Assembly: GCA_030430565.1 (NCBI GenBank)
Contig: JAUIKS010000041.1
Location: forward strand, 1 to 64,000
Length of the DNA stretch: 64,000 bases
DNA from: Polyangia bacterium
Lineage (GTDB): Bacteria > Myxococcota_A > Polyangia > Nannocystales > Nannocystaceae
Reading direction: 5' to 3'
The translations under genes and the position numbers were made by a program. The notes beneath the pieces were generated by a model. The model did no database searches. It was not told the origin of the DNA and saw only the letters and a program-made list of their open reading frames with translations. Numbering within the stretch: the stretch's first letter is position 1; every line of letters starts with the position of its first letter. This document shows, piece by piece, positions 27,281 through 35,877 of this stretch.

Positions 27281-27307
27281 GTCGGGGTGGACCGAGAGCG
27301 CCCCGAC
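27281..27307 (+). terminator. Possible terminator hairpin after the FtsH-like gene
   Basis: GTCGGGG (27281-27287) pairs with CCCCGAC (27301-27307) around a 13-base loop. There is no T-run, so this is weak. Confidence 0.3.
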
Positions 27308-27365
27308 CTTCAGGCGGTTTGTAGACGTCGCGTGAAGTCCTCGCGAAACGTGGCGAGCGCCTCGC

Positions 27366-27920
27366 TCACCCCGGGTCGATCTCTGGGAGCAGCCCGCGCC
27401 GGCGCAGCAGCGCGTCGAGCCAGCGCGTGATCGAGTCGATCGCGGCGCGCTCGTCGAGGTTGATACAGTCATCGTTCGCGACGGCGTAGCGGTCGTCGCC
27501 GATCAGGAGCGCGCGCCGCGGGGCGTCGGCGGGGCGTTGGTCGCAGGGCGGTTCCGGTCGCGTCATCATCCGCTTCACGACGGGCCGATCGACCAGCGCG
27601 TAGAGCTCGATGAGCTCCTCCCGCGTGACGCGGCCGCGGTGCTCGCCGAGCACCGGCACGCCCCGCACCCCGCGGAACTCGAACTCGCCGTCGCCGCGCA
27701 CGCTGACCGCGTACTCTCCACACTGCTCGTTCGGACATGTGACGTGGAGACCGGCGCGGAACTCCGGCGGCGGCCGCCTGGGGCACTGCGCGCGCGGCCG
27801 CGCGAGGTCGATCGCCCGCGCGGGCGCGCGCGCGGGTTCGGGCGCGCGTCGACCCGCGCAGGCGCCCGCGGCCGTGAGCAGCAGCGGCAGCGTGAGCGCG
27901 AGTGGTGCGCGGCGGTTCAC
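27366..27920 (-). CDS. Lipoprotein, DUF6438-like
   Basis: This 184-aa protein has a signal peptide with lipobox AGAC (Cys near residue 20). The mature domain resembles DUF6438 proteins: YAVSVRGDGEFEFRG, then TREELIELYALVDR and a long C-terminal helix (ERAAIDSITRWLDALL). Extra cysteines (TCPNEQCG, PPCDQR, NDDCINL) may form disulfides. The function is unknown. The GTG start at 27920 is chosen because a TACGCT box ends 8 bases before it and the signal peptide starts there. The frame is open much further upstream (to 28151) only through non-coding-like sequence. Confidence 0.75.
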   Translation of the reverse strand: MNRRAPLALTLPLLLTAAGACAGRRAPEPARAPARAIDLARPRAQCPRRPPPEFRAGLHVTCPNEQCGEYAVSVRGDGEFEFRGVRGVPVLGEHRGRVTREELIELYALVDRPVVKRMMTRPEPPCDQRPADAPRRALLIGDDRYAVANDDCINLDERAAIDSITRWLDALLRRRGLLPEIDPG

Positions 27921-27928
27921 CGCCGGGG

Positions 27929-27934
27929 AGCGTA
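27929..27934 (-). promoter_or_regulatory. -10 box TACGCT for a leaderless GTG at 27920
   Basis: On the minus strand GCTACGCT ends 8 bases before the GTG start of the lipoprotein gene. Confidence 0.55.
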
Positions 27935-27955
27935 GCAGCACCACGGCGCGACCGG

Positions 27956-29764
27956 CTAAAGCAGGCCTGGGCAGTCGCGCTCGACGAGATCGGAGAGCTC
28001 GCACACCGCTCGGAGGTACGCGCCAGGGCTCGCCGGCTCGACGCGGATCACGTCGAACTCGAGGTTCCAGCCGACCTCGACGCACTCGGGCGACATGTCG
28101 TCGTGCGCGCTCGGGGTCTCGGCGCCCTTGTCGACGCGGTAGACGAAGCACGCGCTCGCGCCGGGCGGCGGCGCGAGCTCGTCGGTGTCGGGATCAAGCG
28201 CGCACTCGGGGAGCTCCGTCGATTCGTTTGTCAGCGCGCTCTCCTCGAACACGGCGCAGCTCGGATCGACCAGCGGGGTCTCTGGGTCCGTGTCGGCGAC
28301 GCAGATCGGGAAGCAGCCGGGCTTGAGCTGGTCGACGACGCGCCGCGCGATCGCGTCGAGCGTGTTGGCGTAGCTCGAGTCGCAGATGGAGAACATGTTG
28401 CGCTCGCCGTCGACCGCGAACTGCTCGGCGAGATCACGGATCCGCGCCGGCGGGATCGCGCTCCCGCCGTCCGCCGCGACGCAGCCGGGTCCGATGCCGA
28501 ACTTGATCTGCTCGGTCGGGTCGTCGGTGTTGTCGATGTACTGGATCTCGGCTTGGCTCGAGTCGTAGCCCGGGGGCACGCCGCCGACGAGGGACACCAG
28601 GACCTCTTGGTTCTGGTCGATCTGCTGCTTCTCGAGCTCGAGGTCATTGAGCTGCTTGACGTACTTCTCGAGCGGGTGGAGCACCGACGCCGCCGCGTCG
28701 CCGGTGATGTTGCCGTTGATGTCTTTGTTCACGACCTCGCACGAGGCGTACGGACCCGGCGCGGCGCCCTGGCAGTCGACGCCGGCGTTCCAGCACACGG
28801 CGCTGGTCGGCGACGTCGCGCCCTCCTCCCAAGCCCAGGTGTTGTTGAGGTCGAGGAAGATGTTCTGCTGCGCCGGGTTAAACGAGCAGTCGGCCTCGTC
28901 CGTGACGTGGACGATCGAGAGGACCGCGGCGTCGCGCAGAAAGCCGTAGTTGAGCTCGCCCGGCTCCTCGGCGCGGGCCAGCGCCCAGAACATCGACTCG
29001 AGCTGCGATTCGAAGCCGCAGCCGTTGATGCCCTGCGGGCCGATACAGCGGAACGCGGCGTCCGCGGGGGAGATCCCGAGGCCGTCGGCCGCGGCCTCGA
29101 CCCCGGCGGGCAGGTTGTAGTCGCCGTTGCTGCGCTCGATCCAGGCGCGTGCCTCCATGGAGCCGTCCTGCTCGATCGGGGTCGGGCTCCACTCGCCCTG
29201 CAGCGCGTCGTGAACGCCCTGGTCGCAGAAGTCTGTGCACGCGCTCGTCGCGTCGATCATCTCGGGCGCGAACACGAAGTCGTTGCGCGCCTGGCCGTCG
29301 AGACCGATGCGGCCGCGGCAGCTCTCGAGCGCGAAGCGGCCCTGATTGGCGGGGCGCGGGAAGTTCGCGGGGGTGCAGCGCGGGTTGCCGTAGTCGGAGG
29401 TGGTGACCGCGACGCGGTAGTTCACGCCGGCGTCCTCCAGCACGTCGACGAACGCGCCGAAGTTCGCCGAGAGGCGCTGCTGCTCCTCGCCCATGGAGCC
29501 GGAGTTGTCGATGACGAACAGCAGGTCGGCGTCTTTGTTGAGGACGAGCGCGATACCCTCGCCATCGGGGATGTCGGCGCCGTCGGTTGTGCTCCCGTCC
29601 GTGGTCGAGTCGGAGCCGCCCGTCGTGGTGAGCGCGTTGGTCGTCTCCCCTGGACACTCGTCGTCGTCACACTTGTCGCCGTTGCAGCCGGCGACGCCCG
29701 CGAGCGCGAGCGCGAGCCCGAGGGACAGACGTTGGAGGGGAGCGACCACATCGTACGAAGTCAT
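27956..29764 (-). CDS. von Willebrand factor A domain lipoprotein
   Basis: This 602-aa protein has a signal peptide with lipobox VAGC (Cys near residue 27), a Cys/Asp patch (DKCDDDEC) and a Thr/Ser/Asp linker. A vWA domain follows from about residue 75, with the metal-ion-dependent adhesion motif DNSGSMG. More than fifteen further cysteines are spread over the large C-terminal region (for example CRGRIGLDG, DFCDQGVHD, ADCSFNP), so the mature protein is likely disulfide-rich and on the cell surface. vWA domains bind proteins through a metal ion, and a role in adhesion or prey contact is inference. ATG 29764 is chosen because TACCGT ends 7 bases before it. Confidence 0.85.
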   Translation of the reverse strand: MTSYDVVAPLQRLSLGLALALAGVAGCNGDKCDDDECPGETTNALTTTGGSDSTTDGSTTDGADIPDGEGIALVLNKDADLLFVIDNSGSMGEEQQRLSANFGAFVDVLEDAGVNYRVAVTTSDYGNPRCTPANFPRPANQGRFALESCRGRIGLDGQARNDFVFAPEMIDATSACTDFCDQGVHDALQGEWSPTPIEQDGSMEARAWIERSNGDYNLPAGVEAAADGLGISPADAAFRCIGPQGINGCGFESQLESMFWALARAEEPGELNYGFLRDAAVLSIVHVTDEADCSFNPAQQNIFLDLNNTWAWEEGATSPTSAVCWNAGVDCQGAAPGPYASCEVVNKDINGNITGDAAASVLHPLEKYVKQLNDLELEKQQIDQNQEVLVSLVGGVPPGYDSSQAEIQYIDNTDDPTEQIKFGIGPGCVAADGGSAIPPARIRDLAEQFAVDGERNMFSICDSSYANTLDAIARRVVDQLKPGCFPICVADTDPETPLVDPSCAVFEESALTNESTELPECALDPDTDELAPPPGASACFVYRVDKGAETPSAHDDMSPECVEVGWNLEFDVIRVEPASPGAYLRAVCELSDLVERDCPGLL

Positions 29765-29771
29765 GGCGCGC

Positions 29772-29777
29772 ACGGTA
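29772..29777 (-). promoter_or_regulatory. -10 box TACCGT for a leaderless start at 29764
   Basis: On the minus strand GCTACCGT ends 7 bases before the ATG of the vWA lipoprotein gene. Confidence 0.55.
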
Positions 29778-29959
29778 GCAGCGGCGGCGCTCGCCCTCGA
29801 GGCGGGAGGATGGAGTCCTCCCGCAGGTTTGGCGATTCGAATCGCAAAAATATCGGCCGCGCCGTAGCGACGACACGGGCGCGACGAGGCCGTCGTGCCC
29901 GCGCCCTTCGCGTAGACGCTCCGGCGCGAGCATGGCGCTCATGCAGAGTCCGCGCGCGT

Positions 29960-30088
29960 CTATTCCTCGTAGCTCTTGGCGCAGCCCTGACAGATCGGTC
30001 CGACAAAATCGATCGGGTTGTCGAGATCTTCGTGCTCGCGCCACTCGAGCGGACCGTAATGAAGCTGCGCGAGCCTACTGGCTACCAT
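29960..30088 (-). CDS. 42-aa CxxC microprotein
   Basis: This short frame has its own promoter box (TACCAT, 30113-30118) and a good Shine-Dalgarno sequence, GAAGGA, 9 bases before ATG 30088. That is stronger translation evidence than most genes here have. The peptide has a basic start, an acidic middle (EWREHEDLDN) and a C-terminal CQGC pair, and ends SYEE. A CxxC pair in so small a protein suggests a metal-binding or redox role. I recognise no family. It lies between the vWA lipoprotein and the octaheme cytochrome, on the same strand. Confidence 0.55.
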   Translation of the reverse strand: MVASRLAQLHYGPLEWREHEDLDNPIDFVGPICQGCAKSYEE

Positions 30089-30097
30089 GTGCGATTT

Positions 30098-30118
30098 TCC
30101 TTCTCGCTCACGATGGTA
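30098..30118 (-). promoter_or_regulatory. Shine-Dalgarno and -10 box of the microprotein gene
   Basis: GAAGGA occupies 30098-30103 and TACCAT 30113-30118 on the minus strand. This is one of the few clear Shine-Dalgarno sequences in the window. Confidence 0.5.
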
Positions 30119-30143
30119 GCAACTCGGCGCGGGCGTGGTTCGT

Positions 30144-30159
30144 ATGTTCGAAAGGTCAT
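30144..30159. repeat. TGTCY-N4-RGWCA motif, intergenic copy
   Basis: ATGTTCGAAAGGTCAT, one of three copies with the spacer GAAA. It lies between the microprotein promoter and the end of the octaheme cytochrome gene. Confidence 0.4.
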
Positions 30160-30192
30160 GCTCGGACGCGCGCCCGCGCGGTGGGGCCGACC

Positions 30193-32181
30193 TCACTCCG
30201 CCAGCGTCACCGGCCTGTTGTCGCGCTCGCGGACGAGCCGGCCGATCGTCGCGAGGTCGAGCTCGCCGCCCGGCAGCAGCAGCGCGGGCGCGTCGCGGCC
30301 CTTCGCGTCTCCGCGCTCGCGCCAGCGTCGCTCGATCTCGCCGGGGGCGGCGGCGCGCGCGTCGGGGTCCCCCACGGCGTCGTGCCCGTGCCCGCCGAAG
30401 CCGGGCAGCCGCGTGAGCGATCGCGCCGCGATCGTGCGGACGGCGGCGTAGGGGTCGTTGAGCAGGCGCGCCAGGATCGGCGCCTGCCAGTCGTCGCCCG
30501 AGACCGCGAGCGCCTCGCGCCAGCCCATGTGCCAGGCCAGCAGCGCGCGCTGCCCGGCGTCGCCCTTGAGCGCCCACAGGACCGCGCCCGCGAGCGCGCG
30601 CTGGTCGTCGTCGAGCGCGACCGGCTCGATCTCGTACCAGGCCTCGAGGTGCTCCATCGACCAGGCGAGCGTGCGGTCGAGGTGGCACAGGTTGCAGGCG
30701 TTGGGGCGCCCGTAGAGCGTCGACTCCTCGATCGAGGGGCTGCTGATCTGGTGGCTGCGCATGGCCTTCAGCAGGCCGTAGGTCGTGTGCGGCTGGTGGC
30801 AGCTGTAGCAGGCGGCGCCGCTCGAGCCGGCGGGGTGATGGGTGTGCGCGCGCTGGCGCGACTCGTCCGCGTATTCGTTATGGCACTGAAGACAGGCGGC
30901 GTCGCCCTCCATCCCGCGCGCGAGCTGGTCGCGCGGCGAGCTGTCGTGCAGCGAGTGACAGGAGAGACACGAGAGCTCGCCGCGCTGGTAGCAGGGGCTC
31001 TCGAGCAGGCCGTTGTACTCGCGGCCCCCGACGCGGACCATCCCGTCGGGCCAGAAGCGCTGGGCGAAGAAGTCGGGCGTGGCCGCGAGCTCCTCGTCCA
31101 TCCACGGCTGCGTCTCGATCACCGGGTGACGGACCGGGCGCATGGCGTCGGCGAGCGGCTGACCGGGGAGGTAGGGGCTGCCCGCGTCGCTCCAGGCGTC
31201 GTCGTCGAGCGCGCGCGTGATGCCGTGGCACTGCCCGCAGACCTCGGCGGAGCGCTCGTGGTCGAGGCGCGCCGGGTTGACGAGCGCGTCGCCCTCCGCG
31301 GGCTCGAGGTGCGCGCGGTAGCGCCGCACGGGCCCGCGGTGTCGCGCGACGTGGGCCTCGCCGGGCCCGTGACACGACTCGCACGCGATCCCGAGCTCGG
31401 CGACCCGGGTGTCGACGCGGCCGCGGCCCTCGTGGGCGAGCCCCGGCTGCGGCGCGACGGAGTGGCACTTGATGCAGACGTGATTCCAGGTGTAGACGCC
31501 GCCCTCGAGCGGCGGGCGCAGCAGGGTGCTCTCGTTGGGGACCCAGCGGCCGCGCGGGCCCGCGTCGTCGAGGCTGGCCTGGCGATCGAGCGCCGCGTCG
31601 AAGTCGCGATCGGGCTCATCGAGCAGGTAGGCGTAGGGGAAGGAATGGAGCTTGCGCGGGGTCTCGGCGGCGACCCAGTAGACCTGCATGTTGTGGGAGC
31701 CGGTCGTGAGCAGCACGCGGCGCCAGACCCGGGGCGCGTCGATCGGCGGCGCGCTCGGATCGAGGGGGCCCTCGAGGTTCTCGAGCTTCCACACCGGATC
31801 CACCAGCTGGACCCACAGCTCCGCTCCGCGGCGCTCGACGCGGGAGTCGCCGTCGACGCCGTGGAGCACGCGCGCGTCGAAGGCCGAGGGATCGATCAGG
31901 GCCGAGGGCGTCGCGCGCTGCGTCATCGTCCGGTGAAAGCTCGCGCGCCACGAGGCGTGCTCGCCGGGGTGGCAGCTCTGACAGCTCGTGGAGCCGGCGT
32001 AGCCGGGTACCCGCTCGCGCGGGACCTGGCGCGCGAGCGTGGTCGCGGCCCGACTCGCCCGCGCGCCGCGGACGAGCTGCGCGCCGGCGGCCGCGAGCGA
32101 AGCGGCCGCGAGCGTGAGGACGGCGGCGACGCCGGCGGATCGGGTCCAGCGCCGCGCGCTCGGCACGAGTGGGTCGGCCAC
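30193..32181 (-). CDS. Octaheme c-type cytochrome with HEAT-like C-terminus
   Basis: This 662-aa exported protein has an N-terminal membrane anchor or signal (VAAVLTLAAASLAAAGAQL). Eight CxxCH haem-attachment motifs are visible: CQSCH, CIKCH, CESCH, CGQCH, CLSCH, CLQCH, CYSCH and CNLCH. The arrangement, with CESCHGPGEAH and a late CYSCHQPHTTYG, matches the cytochrome c554/DmsE-like multihaem family. The last about 150 residues are helical and contain a HEAT-like repeat (ILARLLNDPYAAVRTIAARSL). It should carry electrons in the periplasm, but the partner is unknown and no other respiratory gene is near. The GTG start at 32181 is preceded by CACGAT, 5 bases upstream. Confidence 0.9.
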   Translation of the reverse strand: MADPLVPSARRWTRSAGVAAVLTLAAASLAAAGAQLVRGARASRAATTLARQVPRERVPGYAGSTSCQSCHPGEHASWRASFHRTMTQRATPSALIDPSAFDARVLHGVDGDSRVERRGAELWVQLVDPVWKLENLEGPLDPSAPPIDAPRVWRRVLLTTGSHNMQVYWVAAETPRKLHSFPYAYLLDEPDRDFDAALDRQASLDDAGPRGRWVPNESTLLRPPLEGGVYTWNHVCIKCHSVAPQPGLAHEGRGRVDTRVAELGIACESCHGPGEAHVARHRGPVRRYRAHLEPAEGDALVNPARLDHERSAEVCGQCHGITRALDDDAWSDAGSPYLPGQPLADAMRPVRHPVIETQPWMDEELAATPDFFAQRFWPDGMVRVGGREYNGLLESPCYQRGELSCLSCHSLHDSSPRDQLARGMEGDAACLQCHNEYADESRQRAHTHHPAGSSGAACYSCHQPHTTYGLLKAMRSHQISSPSIEESTLYGRPNACNLCHLDRTLAWSMEHLEAWYEIEPVALDDDQRALAGAVLWALKGDAGQRALLAWHMGWREALAVSGDDWQAPILARLLNDPYAAVRTIAARSLTRLPGFGGHGHDAVGDPDARAAAPGEIERRWRERGDAKGRDAPALLLPGGELDLATIGRLVRERDNRPVTLAE

Positions 32182-32340
32182 GCCCCATCGTGCACGAAGG
32201 CGGCGCCGCGCGACAACTGAGCTCGCGTGACGGGGCGCCGGGATCCCCGGCGCGCTTTTGTCTCAGGACGTCCGAGTCGCCCCCGACGTCACGCGCTCCG
32301 GCACGCTCCGCGCGCGTGCGGTCGTCGCGGGCTCCGGTGT

Positions 32341-32346
32341 TACACT
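32341..32346 (+). promoter_or_regulatory. -10 box TACACT for a leaderless start at 32354
   Basis: GTTACACT ends 7 bases before ATG 32354, and the signal peptide begins at that ATG. Confidence 0.55.
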
Positions 32347-32353
32347 GCCCCCG

Positions 32354-32959
32354 ATGCTGCTCACCCGGTTCGCGGGCCTCACGTGCGGGCTCCTGCTGCT
32401 AGCTGGCCCTGGGTGCAGCTCGACCGGCGCGCGGCAGCCCGAGCCGACCCCGGCGGACCCTCCCACCGCCGAGCTCGCCGGGGACGCGACCGCCGAGGCC
32501 GAGGCCGGGGCGCCCGCGCCGACCCCCTTCGCCGAGCTGCCCCGGGGGCTGCACGTGCTGGGCGAGGAGTGCGGCTACCCGGTCGCGCCGCACGTCTACT
32601 GCGGCGACGCGGGCGTGATCGTCGGGGTGTACGCGCCGGTCGATAAGGTCCGCGGCGTGCCCCCGCCCGAGGCGAGCACGGTCCGCGAGGAGCCGCGCAT
32701 GGAGCTCGCGCCCGGCGCGAGCCTGACGATCGCGGCCGAGGGCGAGCGCCTGTGGGTGCACCGCGTGACCTGCGGGGGCTGCAAGCAGGTCATGGGCTGG
32801 GCGTTCGTCGGCGACCTCCCGGGGATGAAGGACGATCAGCTGCGCGACCTGCAGACGCGGCTCGAGATCGGCGAGGACGCGCCGCTGCTCGCGACGGTTG
32901 ATGACTGGCGAATCTTCTACAAGGACCGCCCGCTGCCGGACCCCGCCGAGCCGCGCTAG
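32354..32959 (+). CDS. Lipoprotein of unknown function with a CGGC motif
   Basis: This 201-aa protein has a short signal peptide whose Cys lies in GPGCSS, near residue 21, a somewhat weak lipobox. A Pro/Ala/Glu linker follows, then a C-terminal domain of about 130 residues with cysteines in EECGYP, VYCGDA and TCGGCKQV. The CGGC pair could bind a metal or form a redox disulfide. No family is recognised. The frame is open upstream to 32258, but signal peptide and promoter both support 32354. It converges with the FGE-family gene at 32978. Confidence 0.75.
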   Translation: MLLTRFAGLTCGLLLLAGPGCSSTGARQPEPTPADPPTAELAGDATAEAEAGAPAPTPFAELPRGLHVLGEECGYPVAPHVYCGDAGVIVGVYAPVDKVRGVPPPEASTVREEPRMELAPGASLTIAAEGERLWVHRVTCGGCKQVMGWAFVGDLPGMKDDQLRDLQTRLEIGEDAPLLATVDDWRIFYKDRPLPDPAEPR

Positions 32960-32977
32960 CGCGCCTCCTCGCGGCGC

Positions 32978-34000
32978 TCAGACGTGCGTGGTCCTTGGGG
33001 CGGGTATGCTTCGCGCGCAGCGAAAGCCCAGGGTCCAGAACTTGAAGCCCGGCGGGTTGCCGACGCGAAACGCCGGATCGTTCTCGCGCGGGCCGAGGCC
33101 GTAGGAGCCGCCCCGGTGCACCCGTCGGCGCTTGTTGTCCGGGATCTCGATCGAGCGGCGGGGCCAGGCCACGGCGCGCTCGTCGGTGAGGAACTCGTCC
33201 CAGACCCACTCGTCGACGTTGCCGATCATGTCGTGCAGGCCCCACGGGTTCACGCGCTTGCGCGCGACCGGGTGCGCGCGCTGGTAGTAGGCGTTCTCGC
33301 CGTACCAGGCGAACGACTGCAGCAGCTCGGGCGCGGGCGACCAGCCCCCCGCTCGCGCCGCGTACTCCCACTCCGTCTCGCTCGGCAGGCGATAGCCGGT
33401 GCACGCGTGGTCCCAGGTGACCCCGAAGCCGTCGCCGCGGTAGCAGGGCGTCAGGCCCTCGGCGCGCGACAGCGCGTTCAGGTAGCTCACGGCGTCGTAC
33501 CAGCTCACGTTGTTGACCGGGTGCGCGTCGCTGCAGCCGACGCCGGCGCGCCCGCAGTCGCTCGGGCGTCGCCCCAGCAGGTGCTCGTATTGCCCTTGGG
33601 TCACCTCGGTCGCGCACAGCTCGAAGCCCGCGACGATCGCCGCGTGCTGCGAAGACTCCCAGACGTAGCTCGCCTCCCACGGCGCGCGCCCGAGGTCGGC
33701 GCGGCCCGCCGGGACGTGCACGAGCGCGGGTCGGTCCGCGCTCGCGGGCGCGATGACGGCGCCCGCGGGCACCGTATCGACAGGCCGTGGCGCCGGCGCG
33801 GGCGTGGGCGTGGGCGTGGGCGCGGGCGGGTACTCCTCGAGCCAGCGAGGCGGCTGGCTCCCGCAAAACGGCGCGGCGGCGACGTACACCGTCACGGCGA
33901 TCAGCCCGCCCGGGAGCACGCGCCCGAGTGCCGCCTGCAGCGTCTGCGTAACGACGCGCGCGAACGTCCCCGGCGCGGTGTCGCGCTGCTCGTCGATCAT
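32978..34000 (-). CDS. FGE-sulfatase (SUMF1) family protein, exported
   Basis: This 340-aa protein has one hydrophobic N-terminal segment (GLIAVTVYVAAAPFCG, about 33-48), a Pro/Thr linker and a formylglycine-generating-enzyme fold. Signature pieces include VHVPAGRADLG, the ATEVTQGQYEHL helix, HPVNNVSWYDAVSYLNALS, YRLPSETEWEYAARAGG, NPWGLHDMIGNVDEWVWD and RVHRGGSY. This fold is used both for true sulfatase activation and for many non-catalytic or EgtB-like roles. No sulfatase gene is near, so the role is open. In myxobacteria many copies accompany kinases and surface proteins. The C-terminal GFRCARS is the usual family end. Confidence 0.88.
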   Translation of the reverse strand: MIDEQRDTAPGTFARVVTQTLQAALGRVLPGGLIAVTVYVAAAPFCGSQPPRWLEEYPPAPTPTPTPAPAPRPVDTVPAGAVIAPASADRPALVHVPAGRADLGRAPWEASYVWESSQHAAIVAGFELCATEVTQGQYEHLLGRRPSDCGRAGVGCSDAHPVNNVSWYDAVSYLNALSRAEGLTPCYRGDGFGVTWDHACTGYRLPSETEWEYAARAGGWSPAPELLQSFAWYGENAYYQRAHPVARKRVNPWGLHDMIGNVDEWVWDEFLTDERAVAWPRRSIEIPDNKRRRVHRGGSYGLGPRENDPAFRVGNPPGFKFWTLGFRCARSIPAPRTTHV

Positions 34001-34053
34001 CGCCCTTACCTCCCCGCTCGTCCCACGGGCGCGGCGCGGCCGGGTTCCCGGGC

Positions 34054-35556
34054 TCAGCCCTCCAGCGTCGCGCGACCCGCTCGCAGCGCCTCGGCGACGG
34101 CGGCGAGGCCCGCCGGGATCGAGGCCTTCACGGTGACCACGTCGTCGCCGCGCAGCTCCTCGCGCAGCTGTCTGTAGAGCCCGGTCAGCGCGTCGGCGTG
34201 CGGCGCCCGGAGCGCCTCCGGCAGCGCGTCGTGGAGGTGCCGCATCATCGGGCCGACGGTCAGCACCCGATCGACGCCGGCGTCGATGATCGCCTCGGCC
34301 AGCTCGGCGTGCAGCTCGGGCGAGCGCGCGCCGAGATGGGCGATGTCGCCGAGCACCGCGAGCGTGCGCCGGCGGCCCTCGGCGACCAGCTGCAGCAGCT
34401 CCAGGGTCGAGCGGACCGAGGCCGGCGTCGCGTTAAAGCTGTCGTCGATCAGGGTCGCGCGCTCGCCCTGTCCCGCGGTGATGGTCACGACCTGCGCGCG
34501 CCCGCCGACCGGGACGAAGCCCTCGAGCGCGGCGGCAGCCCGCTTCAGGTCGGCGCCGGCGGCGTGCGCCACGGTGAGCGCCCCGACCGCGTTGATCGCC
34601 ATGTGCAGCCCGATGATCGGGAGTTCGAACTCGAGCGGCGTGCCGGCGATGTCGCAGCGCACGCGCGAGCCCGCGGGTCCCAGCGCGCAGTCGAGCAGGC
34701 GCGCGTCGGCCTTTGGATCGCGCCCGTAGCTCAGGATCTTCGCGCCGCGCCGGGCCGCGGCCGCGCGGACGCGATCGTAGCGCGCGTGGTCGCGGCCGAG
34801 GACCGCGACGCCGCCCGGCTCGAGGCCTTCGAAGATCCCGCTCTTGGCGTCGGCGACGAGCTCGATGGGTGAGCCCGGCGATCCGCCGCGCTGCTCCTCG
34901 GGCGTGAGCACGTCGAGGTGGGCCGCGCCTACGGTCGTGATCATCGCGATCTGCGGGCGCAGCCGTCGGCTGCTCTTGGCGATGCCGTCGCGCGGCTGCC
35001 CAAAACCCATCTCGCACACGCAGGCGCGCGCGCGCGCGGGCGTCGACGCGATCGTGCGCTCGACGCCGGGGATGTTGTTGTTATTGCCGGCCGTCGTGAT
35101 CACCGGCCGTCGCCCCGCGCCGGTGAGCGCCCGCGCGATCATCTCGCGCGTCGTGGTCTTGCCGACGGTGCCGGTGAGCGCGACCACGAGCCCCGAGAAC
35201 CGGCTTCGGGCCGCGCGGCCGAGGTGCGAGAGGGCGTAGCGCGTGTTCTTGACCTGCAGCAGCGGGAAGCCGCGCGGCAGCGGGAGCACGCGCACGGTCG
35301 CGAGCTGCTCGCGCTGAATGATCGCCCCGATCGCGCCGCCCTCGGCCCACGTCGCGAGATTGCGCGAGGTGTCCGGTCGGTACCTCGCCCACGAGACGGG
35401 CGTCATGCAGATGATCACGTGCCCGGGCGCGCGCGGGCTCAGCAGGTTGTACGAGATCTGCGTCGGCGCCCAGCCGCGCCGCGGCGCGCTCAGCCACCGT
35501 CCTCGCGTCGCCTTGGCCATCGCCTCCGGGGTCCACAGCGGCGCTCGCTTCGCCAT
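34054..35556 (-). CDS. MurF-like Mur ligase, orphan copy
   Basis: This 500-aa ATP-dependent ligase of the Mur family has ATP motif TGTVGKTTT near residues 125-133, an NNNNIPGVERT segment and GAAHLDV with the conserved His. The DDSFNATPASVR motif matches DDSYNANP of MurF, and a C-terminal Rossmann-like domain includes LGDIAHLG. MurF adds D-Ala-D-Ala to the UDP-MurNAc tripeptide. The gene is not beside other cell-wall genes, and the N-terminal domain (APTQISYNLLSPRAPGHVI) differs from typical MurF, so it could be a second MurF or a ligase for another amino-acyl product. ATG 35556 is preceded by TACAGT, 6 bases upstream. Confidence 0.8.
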   Translation of the reverse strand: MAKRAPLWTPEAMAKATRGRWLSAPRRGWAPTQISYNLLSPRAPGHVIICMTPVSWARYRPDTSRNLATWAEGGAIGAIIQREQLATVRVLPLPRGFPLLQVKNTRYALSHLGRAARSRFSGLVVALTGTVGKTTTREMIARALTGAGRRPVITTAGNNNNIPGVERTIASTPARARACVCEMGFGQPRDGIAKSSRRLRPQIAMITTVGAAHLDVLTPEEQRGGSPGSPIELVADAKSGIFEGLEPGGVAVLGRDHARYDRVRAAAARRGAKILSYGRDPKADARLLDCALGPAGSRVRCDIAGTPLEFELPIIGLHMAINAVGALTVAHAAGADLKRAAAALEGFVPVGGRAQVVTITAGQGERATLIDDSFNATPASVRSTLELLQLVAEGRRRTLAVLGDIAHLGARSPELHAELAEAIIDAGVDRVLTVGPMMRHLHDALPEALRAPHADALTGLYRQLREELRGDDVVTVKASIPAGLAAVAEALRAGRATLEG

Positions 35557-35562
35557 CGCGCG

Positions 35563-35568
35563 ACTGTA
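35563..35568 (-). promoter_or_regulatory. -10 box TACAGT for a leaderless start at 35556
   Basis: On the minus strand GGATACAGT ends 6 bases before the ATG of the MurF-like gene. Confidence 0.55.
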
Positions 35569-35806
35569 TCCAATTCACCGCGCGCGCGCGAGCACGCCGC
35601 AGGCGCTCGAATTCAGCGACGTCCCCGCGGGGTGGTCGTCATGGCGCGCGGCGAAGGGGGAGGTGATCTGCCTGGCTCACGCGCGTCCGCGTGACGCGAA
35701 CGCGAGCTCGTCCGCAGGCGCGCCTCGGCGGCCGCGAGAGCGGGCGCGCGGGCGCGCGGGCGCACGCGTGGGCGCGGGCGACGGCTTGCGGCGAAATTTA
35801 TATAGT

Positions 35807-35820
35807 TGTCTTAAAAGACA
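35807..35820. repeat. Perfect palindrome TGTCTT-AA-AAGACA at the nuclease promoter
   Basis: This is the cleanest copy of the recurrent motif. It begins 3 bases after TATATA (35799-35804), so it would cover the start of transcription of the nuclease gene at 35878, as an operator or the first hairpin of the transcript. Confidence 0.6.
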
Positions 35821-35877
35821 TGTATGAACCCGCGCCGCCGCGTCCCTTCGCCCGCGTGAACGTGGGACCATCGCGTC

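Larger units (their letters stand above)
35557..35877. other. 321-base divergent region with promoters and a perfect palindrome
   Basis: No gene is seen. The region holds the -10 box for the MurF-like gene (35563), a GCGCGCGGGC simple-repeat stretch (about 35740-35780), an AT-rich -10-like TATATA at 35799-35804 and the palindrome at 35807-35820. Confidence 0.6.

Noticed and set aside
27956-29764. vWA protein as partner of the FtsH-like protease in a ternary system
   Set aside because: It has a lipoprotein signal peptide and many cysteines, so it is outside the cytosol, and it is transcribed from its own promoter on the other strand.
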